Notes: a model not told the origin generated them from the sequence alone. A DNA stretch of 64,000 nucleotides from Mycolicibacterium aurum (GCF_900637195.1 NZ_LR134356.1:5208001-5272000), one strand, 5' to 3'. Numbered from the stretch's first letter, positions 34,000-42,873 are shown. Made by a program: numbers and translations.

Positions 34000-35195
34000 T
34001 GGCTGGCCAAACGGGTAAGAAGCTCGCCGCTGTTCTCGGCACCGGCCAGACGAAGTACGTCGCCAAGCGCAAGGACGTGTCGATGAACGGCCTTGTCCGC
34101 GAAGCCATCGACCGCGCACTGGCCGACGCCGGCGTCACCATGGCCGACATCGACGCTGTCGTCGTCGGCAAGGCGCCGGACTTCTTCGAGGGCGTCATGA
34201 TGCCCGAGTTGTTCATGGCCGACGCGACCGGCGCGACGAACAAGCCGCTGATCCGCGTGCACACCGCGGGCTCCGTGGGCGGCTCGACCGCGATCGTGGC
34301 CGCGAGCCTGGTGCAGTCGGGCAAGTACCGCCGGGTTCTGACGATGGCTTGGGAGAAGCAGTCCGAGTCCAACGCCATGTGGGCGCTGAGCATTCCGGTG
34401 CCGTTCACCAAGCCGGTGGGTGCAGGCGCGGGCGGCTACTTCGCCCCGCACGTGCGTGCGTACATCCGGCGTTCGGGTGCGCCCAACCACATCGGCGCGA
34501 TGGTCGCGGTGAAGGACCGGCTCAACGGCGCGAGGAACCCGCTGGCCCATCTGCATCAGCCCGACATCACGCTGGAGAAGGTGATGGAGTCCCCCATGCT
34601 GTGGGATCCCATTCGCTACGACGAGACCTGCCCGTCCTCCGACGGCGCCGCGGCGATGGTCATCGGTGACGAGGCCAGTGCCGACGCCCGTGTCGCCGAG
34701 GGACATCCGGTGGCGTGGATACACGCCACCGCGCTGCGCACCGAGCCGCTGGCCTATTCCGGACGCGATCAGGTCAATCCGCAGGCCAGCCGCGACGCCG
34801 CCGCCGCGCTGTGGAAGGCGGCAGGCATCACGAGTCCCATCGACGAGATCGACGTCGCCGAGGTCTACGTCCCGTTCTCCTGGTACGAGCCGATGTGGCT
34901 GGAAAGCCTGGGCTTCGCGCCCGAGGGTGAAGGCTGGAAACTGACCGAGGCCGGCGAGACCGCCATGGACGGTCGCATCCCGTTCAATCCCTCCGGTGGC
35001 GTGCTGTCGTCCAACCCGATCGGCGCCTCCGGCATGATCCGCTTCGCCGAATCCGCGATCCAGGTCATGGGCAAGGGCGGCGAGCATCAGGTCGAGGGCG
35101 CGCGCAAGGCGCTCGGTCACGCGTATGGCGGTGGCGCACAGTACTACTCGATGTGGGTGGTCGGGGCGGACAAGCCGGCCAAACAGTCCTCGTGA
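33999..35195 (+). CDS. ltp3: Ltp3, thiolase-like sterol aldolase
   Basis: This 398-residue thiolase-fold protein contains SDGAAAMVIGDEAS, EVYVPFSWYEPMWLESLG and the C-terminal NPSGGVLSSNPIGASGMIR and GHAYGGGAQYYSMW segments. With Ltp4 it probably forms the aldolase that cleaves beta-hydroxy CoA esters from C24-branched sterols. Expected length. It is preceded directly by ltp4 and followed, with a GTGA overlap, by an LLM oxidoreductase. Control is by the KstR site at 31842. Confidence 0.9.
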   Translation: MAGQTGKKLAAVLGTGQTKYVAKRKDVSMNGLVREAIDRALADAGVTMADIDAVVVGKAPDFFEGVMMPELFMADATGATNKPLIRVHTAGSVGGSTAIVAASLVQSGKYRRVLTMAWEKQSESNAMWALSIPVPFTKPVGAGAGGYFAPHVRAYIRRSGAPNHIGAMVAVKDRLNGARNPLAHLHQPDITLEKVMESPMLWDPIRYDETCPSSDGAAAMVIGDEASADARVAEGHPVAWIHATALRTEPLAYSGRDQVNPQASRDAAAALWKAAGITSPIDEIDVAEVYVPFSWYEPMWLESLGFAPEGEGWKLTEAGETAMDGRIPFNPSGGVLSSNPIGASGMIRFAESAIQVMGKGGEHQVEGARKALGHAYGGGAQYYSMWVVGADKPAKQSS

Positions 35196-36082
35196 CGCGC
35201 ATGCAGTACACCTGCAGCGTGGCGATGGGGCCCGTCGACCAGCTGGTGGACATCGCCAAGACCGCGGAGGAAGTCGGCTTCGACAACATCGCGCTGCCCG
35301 ACTCCCTGTTCTACATGGAGAAGCAGGCGGCGGACTATCCGTACACGCCCGACGGCTCTCGGATGTGGGACGAGGACACGCCGTGGGTGGACCCGCTGAT
35401 CGCCGCGGGGGCGATGGGTGCGGTGACGTCGACGCTGCGGTTCTACACCAACGTGATGAAACTCGGCTCCCGCAACCCACTACTGCTGGCCCGTCAGGTC
35501 GGCTCGGTTGCCAACCTGACGAACAACCGGTTCGGTTTCGGCGTCGGGATCGGTTGGGCGCCGGAAGAATTCGAGTGGTGCGGCGTTCCCTATGCCAAGC
35601 GCGGCAAGCGGGTCGACGAGATGATCGAGGTGATCAAGCTCGTCCTTGCCGGTGGCATGGTGGAGTTCCACGGCGATTTCTACGATTTCGAGCGGCTGCA
35701 GATGAGCCCGGCACCGAGTGTGCCCGTGCCGTTCTACGTCGGTGGCCACACCGACGTCGCACTCCGGCGTGCCGCCCGGGTGGGCGACGGCTGGACCAGC
35801 GCGATGATGACCTGTGATCAGCTGGCGGAGACCATCGGGAAGCTCAAGGCGCTGCTCGCCGAGAACGGCCGTGCCGACGACCCGTACGAGTACCAGGCGG
35901 TGTGCATCGACAAGTTCGGGGTGGACGGCCACCGCGAGCTCGCGGCGGCCGGTGTCACCGACAACATCGTGATCCCGTGGGTCTTCGACGGCCTCGGCTT
36001 CGATGCGCCGATCGAGCAGAAGAAGGACTCGATGAAGCGGTTCGCGGACACCTACATCCACTCCGGGTGGCAGGACGGTTAG
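35192..36082 (+). CDS. LLM-class F420-dependent oxidoreductase, coupled to ltp3
   Basis: This 296-residue luciferase-like enzyme begins VTRMQYTCSVAMGP, with GTG overlapping the ltp3 stop by 4 nt. It has DNIALPDSLFYME and NNRFGFGVGIGWAPEEFEWCGV, the F420-binding type of LLM proteins. The 4-nt coupling suggests it acts with Ltp3/Ltp4, perhaps reducing or oxidising an intermediate of branched side-chain removal; the substrate is not known. It is the second LLM gene in the block and only moderately like the first. Its stop overlaps that of the convergent TetR gene. Confidence 0.85.
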   Translation: MTRMQYTCSVAMGPVDQLVDIAKTAEEVGFDNIALPDSLFYMEKQAADYPYTPDGSRMWDEDTPWVDPLIAAGAMGAVTSTLRFYTNVMKLGSRNPLLLARQVGSVANLTNNRFGFGVGIGWAPEEFEWCGVPYAKRGKRVDEMIEVIKLVLAGGMVEFHGDFYDFERLQMSPAPSVPVPFYVGGHTDVALRRAARVGDGWTSAMMTCDQLAETIGKLKALLAENGRADDPYEYQAVCIDKFGVDGHRELAAAGVTDNIVIPWVFDGLGFDAPIEQKKDSMKRFADTYIHSGWQDG

Positions 36083-36669
36083 CGGCACCCCTGCCAGACC
36101 GTCTGCACCAGCCGGTCGACCGCGGCGCCGTCCAGCGTCGGCATACCGAACATGAGCCGGTAGTACGGCGGTGCCACCAAGGCGTCGACAGCGACGTCGA
36201 CGTCGACGTCGACCGGTAGTTCACCACGGGCGACCGCATCGCGCAGGGTGTCGGCGACCGCGGCCCGGCGCGGAACGATCCACTGGTCGAGTAGCGCTCG
36301 TTCGATGGCAGGATCGGACGCCGACGCGGCAATCACGTTGCGCAGCAACGGCCCGACGGCCGGATCGGCGAGAATTCCGAAAAGCGCGGTGACGTGGTGG
36401 GTGAGCGCCTCGACCGACGTGCTGCCGGGCGGACGGGTGATCGAGTCACGCACCGAATCGAGCAGGCCCTCCAGCACGATCGCGGGTGCCGAGGGCCACC
36501 ACTTGTAGATCGTCGTGCGGCTGACTTCGGCTCGCTTGGCGATGGCGTCGACCGTCGCCGCCGCGGGACCGCCGGCAAGAGCCAGCTCGGCGGCGGCTGT
36601 CAGGACGGCACTGCGTGCCGCCTCACTGCGGGGACGGCCGCGGCGTGCCGAATGTTCACGGTCGACCAC
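36079..36669 (-). CDS. TetR-family regulator
   Basis: This 196-residue TetR protein has an Arg-rich N-terminus and the helix-turn-helix AAATVDAIAKRAEVSRTTIYKWWPSAPAIV at about residues 35-65. The C-terminal ligand domain contains DVDVDVDVAVD, encoded by a GTCGAC microsatellite near 36185-36215. GTG start lies 4 bp after the MFS gene stop, so the two form an operon. It most likely represses the MFS gene through the palindrome at 37920. It is not KstR: KstR proteins are about as long but have different sequence and lie elsewhere. Confidence 0.85.
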   Translation of the reverse strand: MVDREHSARRGRPRSEAARSAVLTAAAELALAGGPAAATVDAIAKRAEVSRTTIYKWWPSAPAIVLEGLLDSVRDSITRPPGSTSVEALTHHVTALFGILADPAVGPLLRNVIAASASDPAIERALLDQWIVPRRAAVADTLRDAVARGELPVDVDVDVAVDALVAPPYYRLMFGMPTLDGAAVDRLVQTVWQGCR

Positions 36670-36673
36670 CGAC

Positions 36674-37909
36674 TCAGCTTATTGCGGCTACCCGATTCGC
36701 CCCCACCGCCGCGACGATCAGACACGCCGCCGCGGCGAGCGCCCCGAACCCGAACATCGCCGGATAGCTGACGGCGGGTGCCAGGAATGCCAGCACCGCG
36801 GGCACCGCGAAGCCCAGATAGGTCAGGCTGTAGAACACCGCGGTCAGACCCGCCAGGTCGTCGGGGCCGGCGATGCGCTGAATCTCCTGCAGCCCGACCA
36901 GCAGGGCCGTTCCGTACCCGGCGCCCAACACGGCCGCCGCGACCAGTGCGGCCCAGACCGTCAGGACCATGGCCGCCCACGCAGCGAGCCCCATGCCGGC
37001 CCCTACCAACCCCAGCGCGAGGATCACTCCGGCACGGCCGCCGGTGACGAGCTTCCGGCACAGCGGCTGGACGGTGAACCCGACCCCGAGGGTGACAACG
37101 CACATCAGCGCGGAGAACGCGATGGGAGCCGCACCGACATGGTCGGACATCAGCGCCGGAAGCACCGCGTACGCCGATGCTCCGGCCCCGAACACCCACG
37201 GCGCGATGGGCACGACCATGAGCAGGAAGCGGCGATGGGCGGCGGCGGGGACGGCGAGATCGGTCCACCACGGGCGTCCGGACTCCGTGCGGTCGCGGGT
37301 CTCGGGTGCCGTGCGGAGCAGCACCGCAGCGGCCAGCGACATCGCGACGTTGATCGCGTACGGCAGCACTGTCGGGGCAGGACCCCACTGGGCGAGCGTG
37401 CCGGCGATGCCGGCACCCAGACCGAAGCCCGCGGTCAGGCTCATCGCGGCGCGGCGGGCGCCGGCACCCCCGTCGCCCCACGGCGGGCTGGAGAGGTCTT
37501 TGATCCAACTGCCGCCCACCGCCATCGCGAGGCCGAGTGCGAGCCCGCTGAACACCCGGCCGATGCCGAGCGCGGCGGCGGAGTTCGCACCCATCGCCAG
37601 GATCAGCGAGCCGACGGCAGCGAGCACCGGCGCGGGAAGCATGAGGGGACGGCGCCCGAATCGGTCCGACAGCGCCCCACCGATCAGCAGGGCAGGCACG
37701 ATGCCGAGGACGTAGGCGAAGAGCAGCAGGTCGACCGTCAATGCGGAGAATCCGTCGTGGCTGCGGTACATCACCAGCAGCGGCGTGAACTCGTTGCCGC
37801 CCCACGCGATCGCGAAGGTGGCGCAGGCGACAGCGAACCAGCGCCGCGTCCCGGTACCCGCGACGATGCCGCTTGCCTGCGCCGGGGCGACTACCGTCAC
37901 GACGCCCAC
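36674..37909 (-). CDS. MFS transporter
   Basis: This 411-residue protein has about 12 hydrophobic helices and the MFS loop 2-3 motif as GGALSDRFGRRPLM near residues 77-90. A GTG at 37909 or 37900 can be used; the first is given. It is in an operon with the TetR regulator and absent from the corresponding place in M. tuberculosis as far as I remember, so it looks like an insertion into the sterol cluster. It is probably a drug or metabolite exporter regulated by TetR; sterol or intermediate export is possible but unsupported. Confidence 0.83.
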   Translation of the reverse strand: MGVVTVVAPAQASGIVAGTGTRRWFAVACATFAIAWGGNEFTPLLVMYRSHDGFSALTVDLLLFAYVLGIVPALLIGGALSDRFGRRPLMLPAPVLAAVGSLILAMGANSAAALGIGRVFSGLALGLAMAVGGSWIKDLSSPPWGDGGAGARRAAMSLTAGFGLGAGIAGTLAQWGPAPTVLPYAINVAMSLAAAVLLRTAPETRDRTESGRPWWTDLAVPAAAHRRFLLMVVPIAPWVFGAGASAYAVLPALMSDHVGAAPIAFSALMCVVTLGVGFTVQPLCRKLVTGGRAGVILALGLVGAGMGLAAWAAMVLTVWAALVAAAVLGAGYGTALLVGLQEIQRIAGPDDLAGLTAVFYSLTYLGFAVPAVLAFLAPAVSYPAMFGFGALAAAACLIVAAVGANRVAAIS

Positions 37910-37919
37910 CCCAATTTAC

Positions 37920-37934
37920 TGAACACTCTGTCCA
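37920..37934. promoter_or_regulatory. TetR-type operator upstream of the MFS gene
   Basis: TGAACACTCTGTCCA is a 6-3-6 imperfect palindrome (one mismatch) directly upstream of the MFS start. It is the likely binding site for the neighbouring TetR protein. It is 135 bp from the separate KstR site for kshA. Confidence 0.6.
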
Positions 37935-38068
37935 CTATATACCCGCGCGCCCTGCGATGAGCGTGCCGGCGTACGGGTACTCGGGGCCTGAACGGCCGAT
38001 CCCCCGTGGCGTCGGCAACATTCTGCGCAGGTGAGCGCTGTGTGCATTGCGCAGAAGGGAAGAAAAAC

Positions 38069-38082
38069 TGTAACGTGTTCTA
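38069..38082. promoter_or_regulatory. KstR operator upstream of kshA
   Basis: TGTAACGTGTTCTA is an exact consensus match, 28 bp before the kshA GTG. It likely overlaps the promoter. Confidence 0.88.
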
Positions 38083-38110
38083 GTTAGAAGCCAACAATGG
38101 GAGGCCCGAG

Positions 38111-39274
38111 GTGAGCGCGGAATCAGCTGCGGGAACCGCGAACATTCGCGAGATCGACACCGGCGATCTACCAGACCGGTTCGCCAGGGGCTGGCACTGC
38201 CTCGGCCCGGTGAAGGACTACCTGGACGGCGAGCCGCACGGAATCGAGATCTTCGGCACCATGCTGGTGGTCTTCGCCGATTCGAAGGGCGAACTGAACG
38301 TCCTCGACGGCTACTGCCGGCACATGGGCGGTAATCTCGCCCAGGGCACGGTCAAGGGCGACGAGGTCGCCTGCCCGTTCCACGACTGGCGCTGGGGTGG
38401 CGACGGCAAGTGCAAGCTGGTGCCGTACGCCAAGCGCACCCCGCGGCTGGCGCGCACCAGGGCGTGGCACACCGACGTCCGCGGCGGGCTGCTGTTCGTG
38501 TGGCACGACCACGAGGGCAACCCACCCCAGGAGGAAGTGCGCATTCCCGAGATCGCGGAATGGGCCAGCGGCGAATGGACCGACTGGAAGTGGAACTCGA
38601 TGCTCATCGAGGGCAGCAACTGCCGCGAGATCATCGACAACGTCACCGACATGGCGCACTTCTTCTACATCCACTTCGGCCTGCCGACGTACTTCAAGAA
38701 CGTCTTCGAGGGCCACATCGCCAGCCAGTACCTGCACAATGTGGGCCGTCCGGACGTCAACGACATGGGCACGGCATACGGCGACGCCTCCCTCGATTCG
38801 GAGGCCAGCTACTTCGGCCCCTCGTTCATGATCAACTGGCTGCACAACACGTACGGCGACTTCAAAGCCGAGTCGATCCTCATCAACTGCCACTACCCGG
38901 TGACCCAGGACTCGTTCATGCTGCAGTGGGGAGTCATCGTCGAGAAGCCCAAGGGTCTCGATGACAAGACCACCGAGAAGCTCGCCACCGCGTTCACCGA
39001 CGGTGTGAGCAAGGGCTTCCTGCAGGATGTCGAGATCTGGAAGCACAAGACCCGCATCGACAACCCGCTGCTGGTCGAGGAAGACGGCGCGGTTTATCAG
39101 ATGCGCCGCTGGTATCAACAGTTCTATGTCGACGTGGCCGACGTGACGGCAGAGATGACCGACCGCTTCGAAATGGAGGTCGACACCACGATCGCCAACC
39201 AGAAGTGGTCTGTCGAGGTGGAAGAGAACCTCAAGGCGCGGGAAGCCGAGAAGGCAGAACAGTCCGCGACATGA
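38111..39274 (+). CDS. kshA: KshA, 3-ketosteroid 9-alpha-hydroxylase oxygenase
   Basis: This 387-residue Rieske oxygenase has CRHMGG (CxH) and CPFHDW (CxxH) cluster ligands and the mononuclear iron motif DNVTDMAHFFYIHF. KshA hydroxylates C9 of 3-ketosteroids, and with the KstD-made 1,4-diene this opens ring B. It needs the reductase KshB, encoded outside this window. The GTG start has GGGAGG upstream. Its own KstR site precedes it, and it overlaps the next gene by ATGA. It is the orthologue of Rv3526, while the gene at 20327 is the paralogue. Confidence 0.93.
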   Translation: MSAESAAGTANIREIDTGDLPDRFARGWHCLGPVKDYLDGEPHGIEIFGTMLVVFADSKGELNVLDGYCRHMGGNLAQGTVKGDEVACPFHDWRWGGDGKCKLVPYAKRTPRLARTRAWHTDVRGGLLFVWHDHEGNPPQEEVRIPEIAEWASGEWTDWKWNSMLIEGSNCREIIDNVTDMAHFFYIHFGLPTYFKNVFEGHIASQYLHNVGRPDVNDMGTAYGDASLDSEASYFGPSFMINWLHNTYGDFKAESILINCHYPVTQDSFMLQWGVIVEKPKGLDDKTTEKLATAFTDGVSKGFLQDVEIWKHKTRIDNPLLVEEDGAVYQMRRWYQQFYVDVADVTAEMTDRFEMEVDTTIANQKWSVEVEENLKAREAEKAEQSAT

Positions 39275-39735
39275 GTCAGACACCGGATGTGGACCGGCTC
39301 GCTCGGTCGATGCTCCTGCTCCACGGGCACGACGACGAGGAGCACGAGCACGGCCACGGTCCGGCAGGCGGCGGTGACGGGTCGGGATCGTGGCGCAAGG
39401 CACCGGATTTCGCGTCCGACCCGGATCGGGCCGCGGCCGTGCGCGAGAGCACGCGGCGCGACCAGGAGCGGTACCTGACCTCCGGGTTGGCGACGATCGA
39501 CTGCCGCTTCTGCCACGTGGCGGTCAAGGTCAAGAAGCTGGGTCCCGCGCACACGTCGGTGCAGTGGAACAGCGAGGCCACCGCCCGGTGCGCCCACTTC
39601 ACCGAGATCCGGGAATCCGGAGGCGATCCCGCGCGCGCACGCTCGTGCCCCCGGTTGGCCGACAGCATCAAACACGCGGTCGCGGAGGGTTGTCTGGAGG
39701 AATACTCCAGCGCCCCCTCCCCCGGCGACGGCTGA
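39271..39735 (+). CDS. Cys/His-rich small protein coupled to kshA (Rv3527-like)
   Basis: This 154-residue soluble protein has His/Asp/Glu-rich HGHDDEEHEHGHGP near residues 19-32. Several cysteines follow: DCRFC, ARCAHF, SCPRL and EGCLEE. The pattern suggests a metal-binding protein, but no known domain is recognised. The ATG overlaps the kshA stop (ATGA), implying joint expression, and the pair kshA-Rv3527 is conserved in M. tuberculosis. A role in iron or Fe-S supply for KshA is a guess from context. Confidence 0.8.
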   Translation: MSQTPDVDRLARSMLLLHGHDDEEHEHGHGPAGGGDGSGSWRKAPDFASDPDRAAAVRESTRRDQERYLTSGLATIDCRFCHVAVKVKKLGPAHTSVQWNSEATARCAHFTEIRESGGDPARARSCPRLADSIKHAVAEGCLEEYSSAPSPGDG

Positions 39736-39788
39736 GGCAGCCGCACACCGACGCCGGAACGTGTGGTTCACGATCTCCGGGTGTCGGG

Positions 39789-40940
39789 TCAGAGCCCCCT
39801 GAACCGCTCCTTGACCTGCTCGTCGGTCAGACCGTAATCCGCCAGAGAATACGTGTGCTTGGGGGCCCGAGGCCCCTTCTTGCTCTCTTCGTGGGTGTTC
39901 GTCATCGTCTCGCGCGCGGCATCGGTGAAGTCGATACCGAACGCACGGTAGATGTCGGCGACGGCGCCGACCGGGTCCTTGATGAGCGCGAAGTAGTCCA
40001 GGTCGTAGAACTGCGCCGGATCATGTTTGGCGCGTTCGGCGTTGAACAACTCCAGACCGCGCGACCACGTCTCCATCGAGTCGGCGCCGATGACGGCGCC
40101 GTCGAACACGTTGGACCAGCCCGCTGTGGTGTGCTGAGCCAGCGAGCACATCGACGCCATGATCGTCTCCGCCGGCCGGTGGCACTGCACCACCAAGGCG
40201 TCCGGATACGCCGCGAACAGCGCATCGAGTGCGAACAGGTGACTGGGATTCTTGAGCACCCAGCGCTTCTCGGGGTCGTTCAGCCCGATGAGTTGCAGAT
40301 TCTTGCGGTGCCGCTGATAGGACTTGGTCCAGTCCTGACGCGACAGCCACTGCGAGTACGTGGGCACGTGCGCCAGCGTCTCGTAGGACACCGAATGCAG
40401 CGACTGGCGCAGCAGCTGCCAGCATTCCTCGACCTCGTCGGCCGTCATGAAGTGCAGGCCGGTGTAGTCCGGGTTCTCCGCGTGCGCCTTGGTGAACTGC
40501 GCGTCGAGCTGCTGAAAAACCGGGTTCTGCGACCAGGTTTCCCGCGGCGGCCGGGGCTGCGGGAACTCGGCCAGCCACAGCTCCAGGCCTTGGTGACGCG
40601 GGTCGGCGGCCAGCAACCGGTGCACGGCGGTGGTACCGGTGCGAGGTAGGCCGGTGACGAAGATCGGCCGCTCGATCGGGACGTCCGCGTGTTGCGGGTA
40701 CTGCTTGAATGCCGCCTCCGAGACCAGACGGGCCACCAGCGCGTTGCGGACGAAGAATCGCTGCATCTTGCTGCCGAGCTCGGTCAGATCCGCGTCGCGC
40801 TGGAACGACTCGAGCAAAACGGCGAGCGCCTCGCGATAGTTGTCGTCATCGGAACCGAAATCGTCCAGCCCGCAGGCCTTCACCGCCGAGGCGTGCAGAT
40901 CCTCGACGGTGCCCACGTTGGTGCGGGCGCTCGAGCTCAT
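39789..40940 (-). CDS. Sulfotransferase-family protein (Rv3529c-like)
   Basis: This 383-residue protein has the PAPS 5'-phosphosulfate loop FVTGLPRTGTTAVHRLL at about residues 94-110 and ALVVQCHRPAETIMASM, with the 3'-phosphate-binding segment. It belongs to the P-loop sulfotransferase family common in mycobacteria. It is last in the three-gene operon DUF1214-SDR-sulfotransferase, overlapping the SDR stop by ATGA, and the operon has a KstR site. Acceptor is unknown; sulfation or a nucleotide-dependent reaction on a sterol-derived alcohol is possible. Tail to tail with the kshA operon. Confidence 0.83.
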   Translation of the reverse strand: MSSSARTNVGTVEDLHASAVKACGLDDFGSDDDNYREALAVLLESFQRDADLTELGSKMQRFFVRNALVARLVSEAAFKQYPQHADVPIERPIFVTGLPRTGTTAVHRLLAADPRHQGLELWLAEFPQPRPPRETWSQNPVFQQLDAQFTKAHAENPDYTGLHFMTADEVEECWQLLRQSLHSVSYETLAHVPTYSQWLSRQDWTKSYQRHRKNLQLIGLNDPEKRWVLKNPSHLFALDALFAAYPDALVVQCHRPAETIMASMCSLAQHTTAGWSNVFDGAVIGADSMETWSRGLELFNAERAKHDPAQFYDLDYFALIKDPVGAVADIYRAFGIDFTDAARETMTNTHEESKKGPRAPKHTYSLADYGLTDEQVKERFRGL

Positions 40941-41728
40941 GCCTTGTGCTCCCCGCAGTTGACGTCGAGCGTCTGCCCGGTGATGCCGCTGGACAGGTCA
41001 CTGGCCATGAACAGGATGGCCGACGCCACCTCGTCCTCGGTGGGCAGGCGCTTCAGATCCGACGCTGCCGCGGTGGCCTTGTAGATCTCGTCGACCGTGG
41101 TGCCGTACTTGCCGGCCTGGTGGGTGAAGTAGGACTCCAGCGTGCCGCCCCAGATATAGCCGGGGAGAACAGAATTGACGCGAATGCCCTGCTCGCCCAG
41201 CTCGGTGGCCAGAGTCTGCGACATCGCCAGCAGCGCCGACTTGGCCATCTTGTAGGCGCCGTACTTGGCCTGCGAGTGCCGGACCACCATGGAGTTCACG
41301 TTGACGACCGAACCGTTGGCCTCGGCCAGCGCCGGGGTGAAGGCCTGCACCATCCGCAGCGCGCCGAAGACCGTCAGCTCGATCGCATCACGCATGTGCT
41401 CGAACGTGGTGTTGGCGAAGGGCTTCATCGACGGCACGCGAAATGCGTTGTTGATCAGTACATCGACCTTGCCGTAGGCCTTGAGCGACTCCTCGACGAG
41501 ATTGCTCACCTGCGCGTCGTCGGTGATGTCCGTGCCGACCGACACTGCGCGCCGACCGAGATCGGTGATCTGCTTGGCGACGTCGTCGAGGCGCTCGACA
41601 GTGCGCGCGGCCAGCACGAGGTCCGCGCCCGCCTCGGCGCATCGGCGCGCAAGCGTGGTACCCAGGGCCGGTCCCACGCCGCTGATCACCACGACCTTGC
41701 CTTCGAGAAGTCCTCCGGAACCCGTCAT
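40937..41728 (-). CDS. Short-chain dehydrogenase (Rv3530c-like)
   Basis: This 263-residue SDR has the cofactor loop SGVGPALGTT, INNAF, a YGAYKMAK active site (Tyr/Lys) and a C-terminal GQTLDVNCGEH. ATG at 41728 gives MTGSGGLLEGKVVVISG. The ORF can be extended upstream over the DUF1214 gene but that is shadow. Probably NAD(P)-dependent oxidation of a hydroxysteroid or hydroxyacyl-CoA; the substrate is unproven. It is in an operon with a KstR site. Confidence 0.85.
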   Translation of the reverse strand: MTGSGGLLEGKVVVISGVGPALGTTLARRCAEAGADLVLAARTVERLDDVAKQITDLGRRAVSVGTDITDDAQVSNLVEESLKAYGKVDVLINNAFRVPSMKPFANTTFEHMRDAIELTVFGALRMVQAFTPALAEANGSVVNVNSMVVRHSQAKYGAYKMAKSALLAMSQTLATELGEQGIRVNSVLPGYIWGGTLESYFTHQAGKYGTTVDEIYKATAAASDLKRLPTEDEVASAILFMASDLSSGITGQTLDVNCGEHKA

Positions 41729-41733
41729 TTTCG

Positions 41734-42861
41734 TCAACCCACCATTCTTTCGCCGATCTGCTTCTGACGCAGCGCAATACGTGCGCGCCAGTCTTCTTCT
41801 GAGATCTTGTTGGACTCGTAATAGGGCAGCGCCGACGCCACCTGATCGACGCCGACGAGCTCGACCGTCGGGCCGTCTGCGGCGGTCAGTTCGCGCGACA
41901 CCCGCTGCCACCGGAACTGCAGGAAGCCCTTGCGGTGCCCCAGTGTCTCCACCCAGTTGGTCACGCCCGGGTTCCGGTCGGCGACGACGATGCGGATCTT
42001 GCCGTCCGGATCCGCCTGGGCCTGAGTACCGTTGAGCGACGTCTGGTGATTGATGTAGTCCAGTGAGATGTACCAGAGGCTACCGAGCTGAAATCCCAGA
42101 TAGGGGGCGTCGGTGACGGGCAGGGTGATGACGAGCGCCTGATCCTCGGCCAGATCGAACTGCCCCGCCGAGGAGTACTGCGTCGCCAGCCCGCCGGGGG
42201 TGAGTCGCGGCGGCACCAGAGCGTTCGGCTCGGTGTCGTTGTAGAACCACTGCGGGAACTGCAGCCAGGTCTTGACACGCTGCACCAGCTGCTTGCCCGC
42301 GACGGCATACCGCTTCTCGATGAGTTCCTTGGTGAGCGGCGGTGGTGCGGTCCCCGCGGTATCGGTACGCGCGATGGCGAACGACCCCCGCTGCGCGGAC
42401 CAGTCGTTGTAGACCTCGCGGATCACCAGCTGTGACGGGGTGTCGGGAGTGAACCGCCACTCGAAGGTGCCGTCGGACGCGATGTCGAGCTTGCGGTCGT
42501 CGAACGCCGTCTCGCTGTCCGGCACTACTTCGTCGGTGTACTCGCCACCGAGCAGCTGGAAGCTGACATCCGTGGTGGTGCCCCGCCGACCCGTGACGAC
42601 GTACTCGTGCCCGGGCTGCACCCGGGTGCCGAAGTACATGGTGTCCGGGTTGTCCAGGCCCATCTTGGTGAACGGGCCGGTGCCCTCGTGCAGGAAGGGA
42701 TGGTCACGGTCGTAGTCGAAGGCCACATGCGTGCACGCGGCGATACACCCGGCGAGGTACTGCAGTCCCTCGAGGAGATCCGCTTCGGTTTCGATGAACG
42801 GTGCGGCGGCGACCAAGCCCTCCGCCTCGGCGATGGCGTCGTTGAGCGGCTGCGAATACAC
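41734..42861 (-). CDS. DUF1214-type protein (Rv3531c-like)
   Basis: This 375-residue protein matches the DUF1214 family by its C-terminal half (SLWYISLDYINHQTSLNGTQAQADPDGKIRIVVADRNPG), typical of uncharacterised proteins in steroid and lipid gene sets. GTG at 42861 lies 6 nt downstream of TAGTTT, so the transcript is likely leaderless, and the KstR operator overlaps this promoter. Function is unknown. The conserved linkage with the SDR and the sulfotransferase suggests a common pathway, perhaps modification of a sterol intermediate. Confidence 0.83.
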   Translation of the reverse strand: MYSQPLNDAIAEAEGLVAAAPFIETEADLLEGLQYLAGCIAACTHVAFDYDRDHPFLHEGTGPFTKMGLDNPDTMYFGTRVQPGHEYVVTGRRGTTTDVSFQLLGGEYTDEVVPDSETAFDDRKLDIASDGTFEWRFTPDTPSQLVIREVYNDWSAQRGSFAIARTDTAGTAPPPLTKELIEKRYAVAGKQLVQRVKTWLQFPQWFYNDTEPNALVPPRLTPGGLATQYSSAGQFDLAEDQALVITLPVTDAPYLGFQLGSLWYISLDYINHQTSLNGTQAQADPDGKIRIVVADRNPGVTNWVETLGHRKGFLQFRWQRVSRELTAADGPTVELVGVDQVASALPYYESNKISEEDWRARIALRQKQIGERMVG

Positions 42862-42867
42862 CCCCCG

Positions 42868-42873
42868 AAACTA
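42868..42873 (-). promoter_or_regulatory. -10 box of leaderless DUF1214 operon
   Basis: TAGTTT on the minus strand is followed by six bases then the GTG at 42861. It overlaps the KstR operator at 42872. Confidence 0.6.

Noticed and set aside
36185..36215. GTCGAC microsatellite
   Set aside because: Short in-frame repeat inside the TetR gene encoding alternating Asp-Val; common in GC-rich DNA and no sign of variation can be seen.
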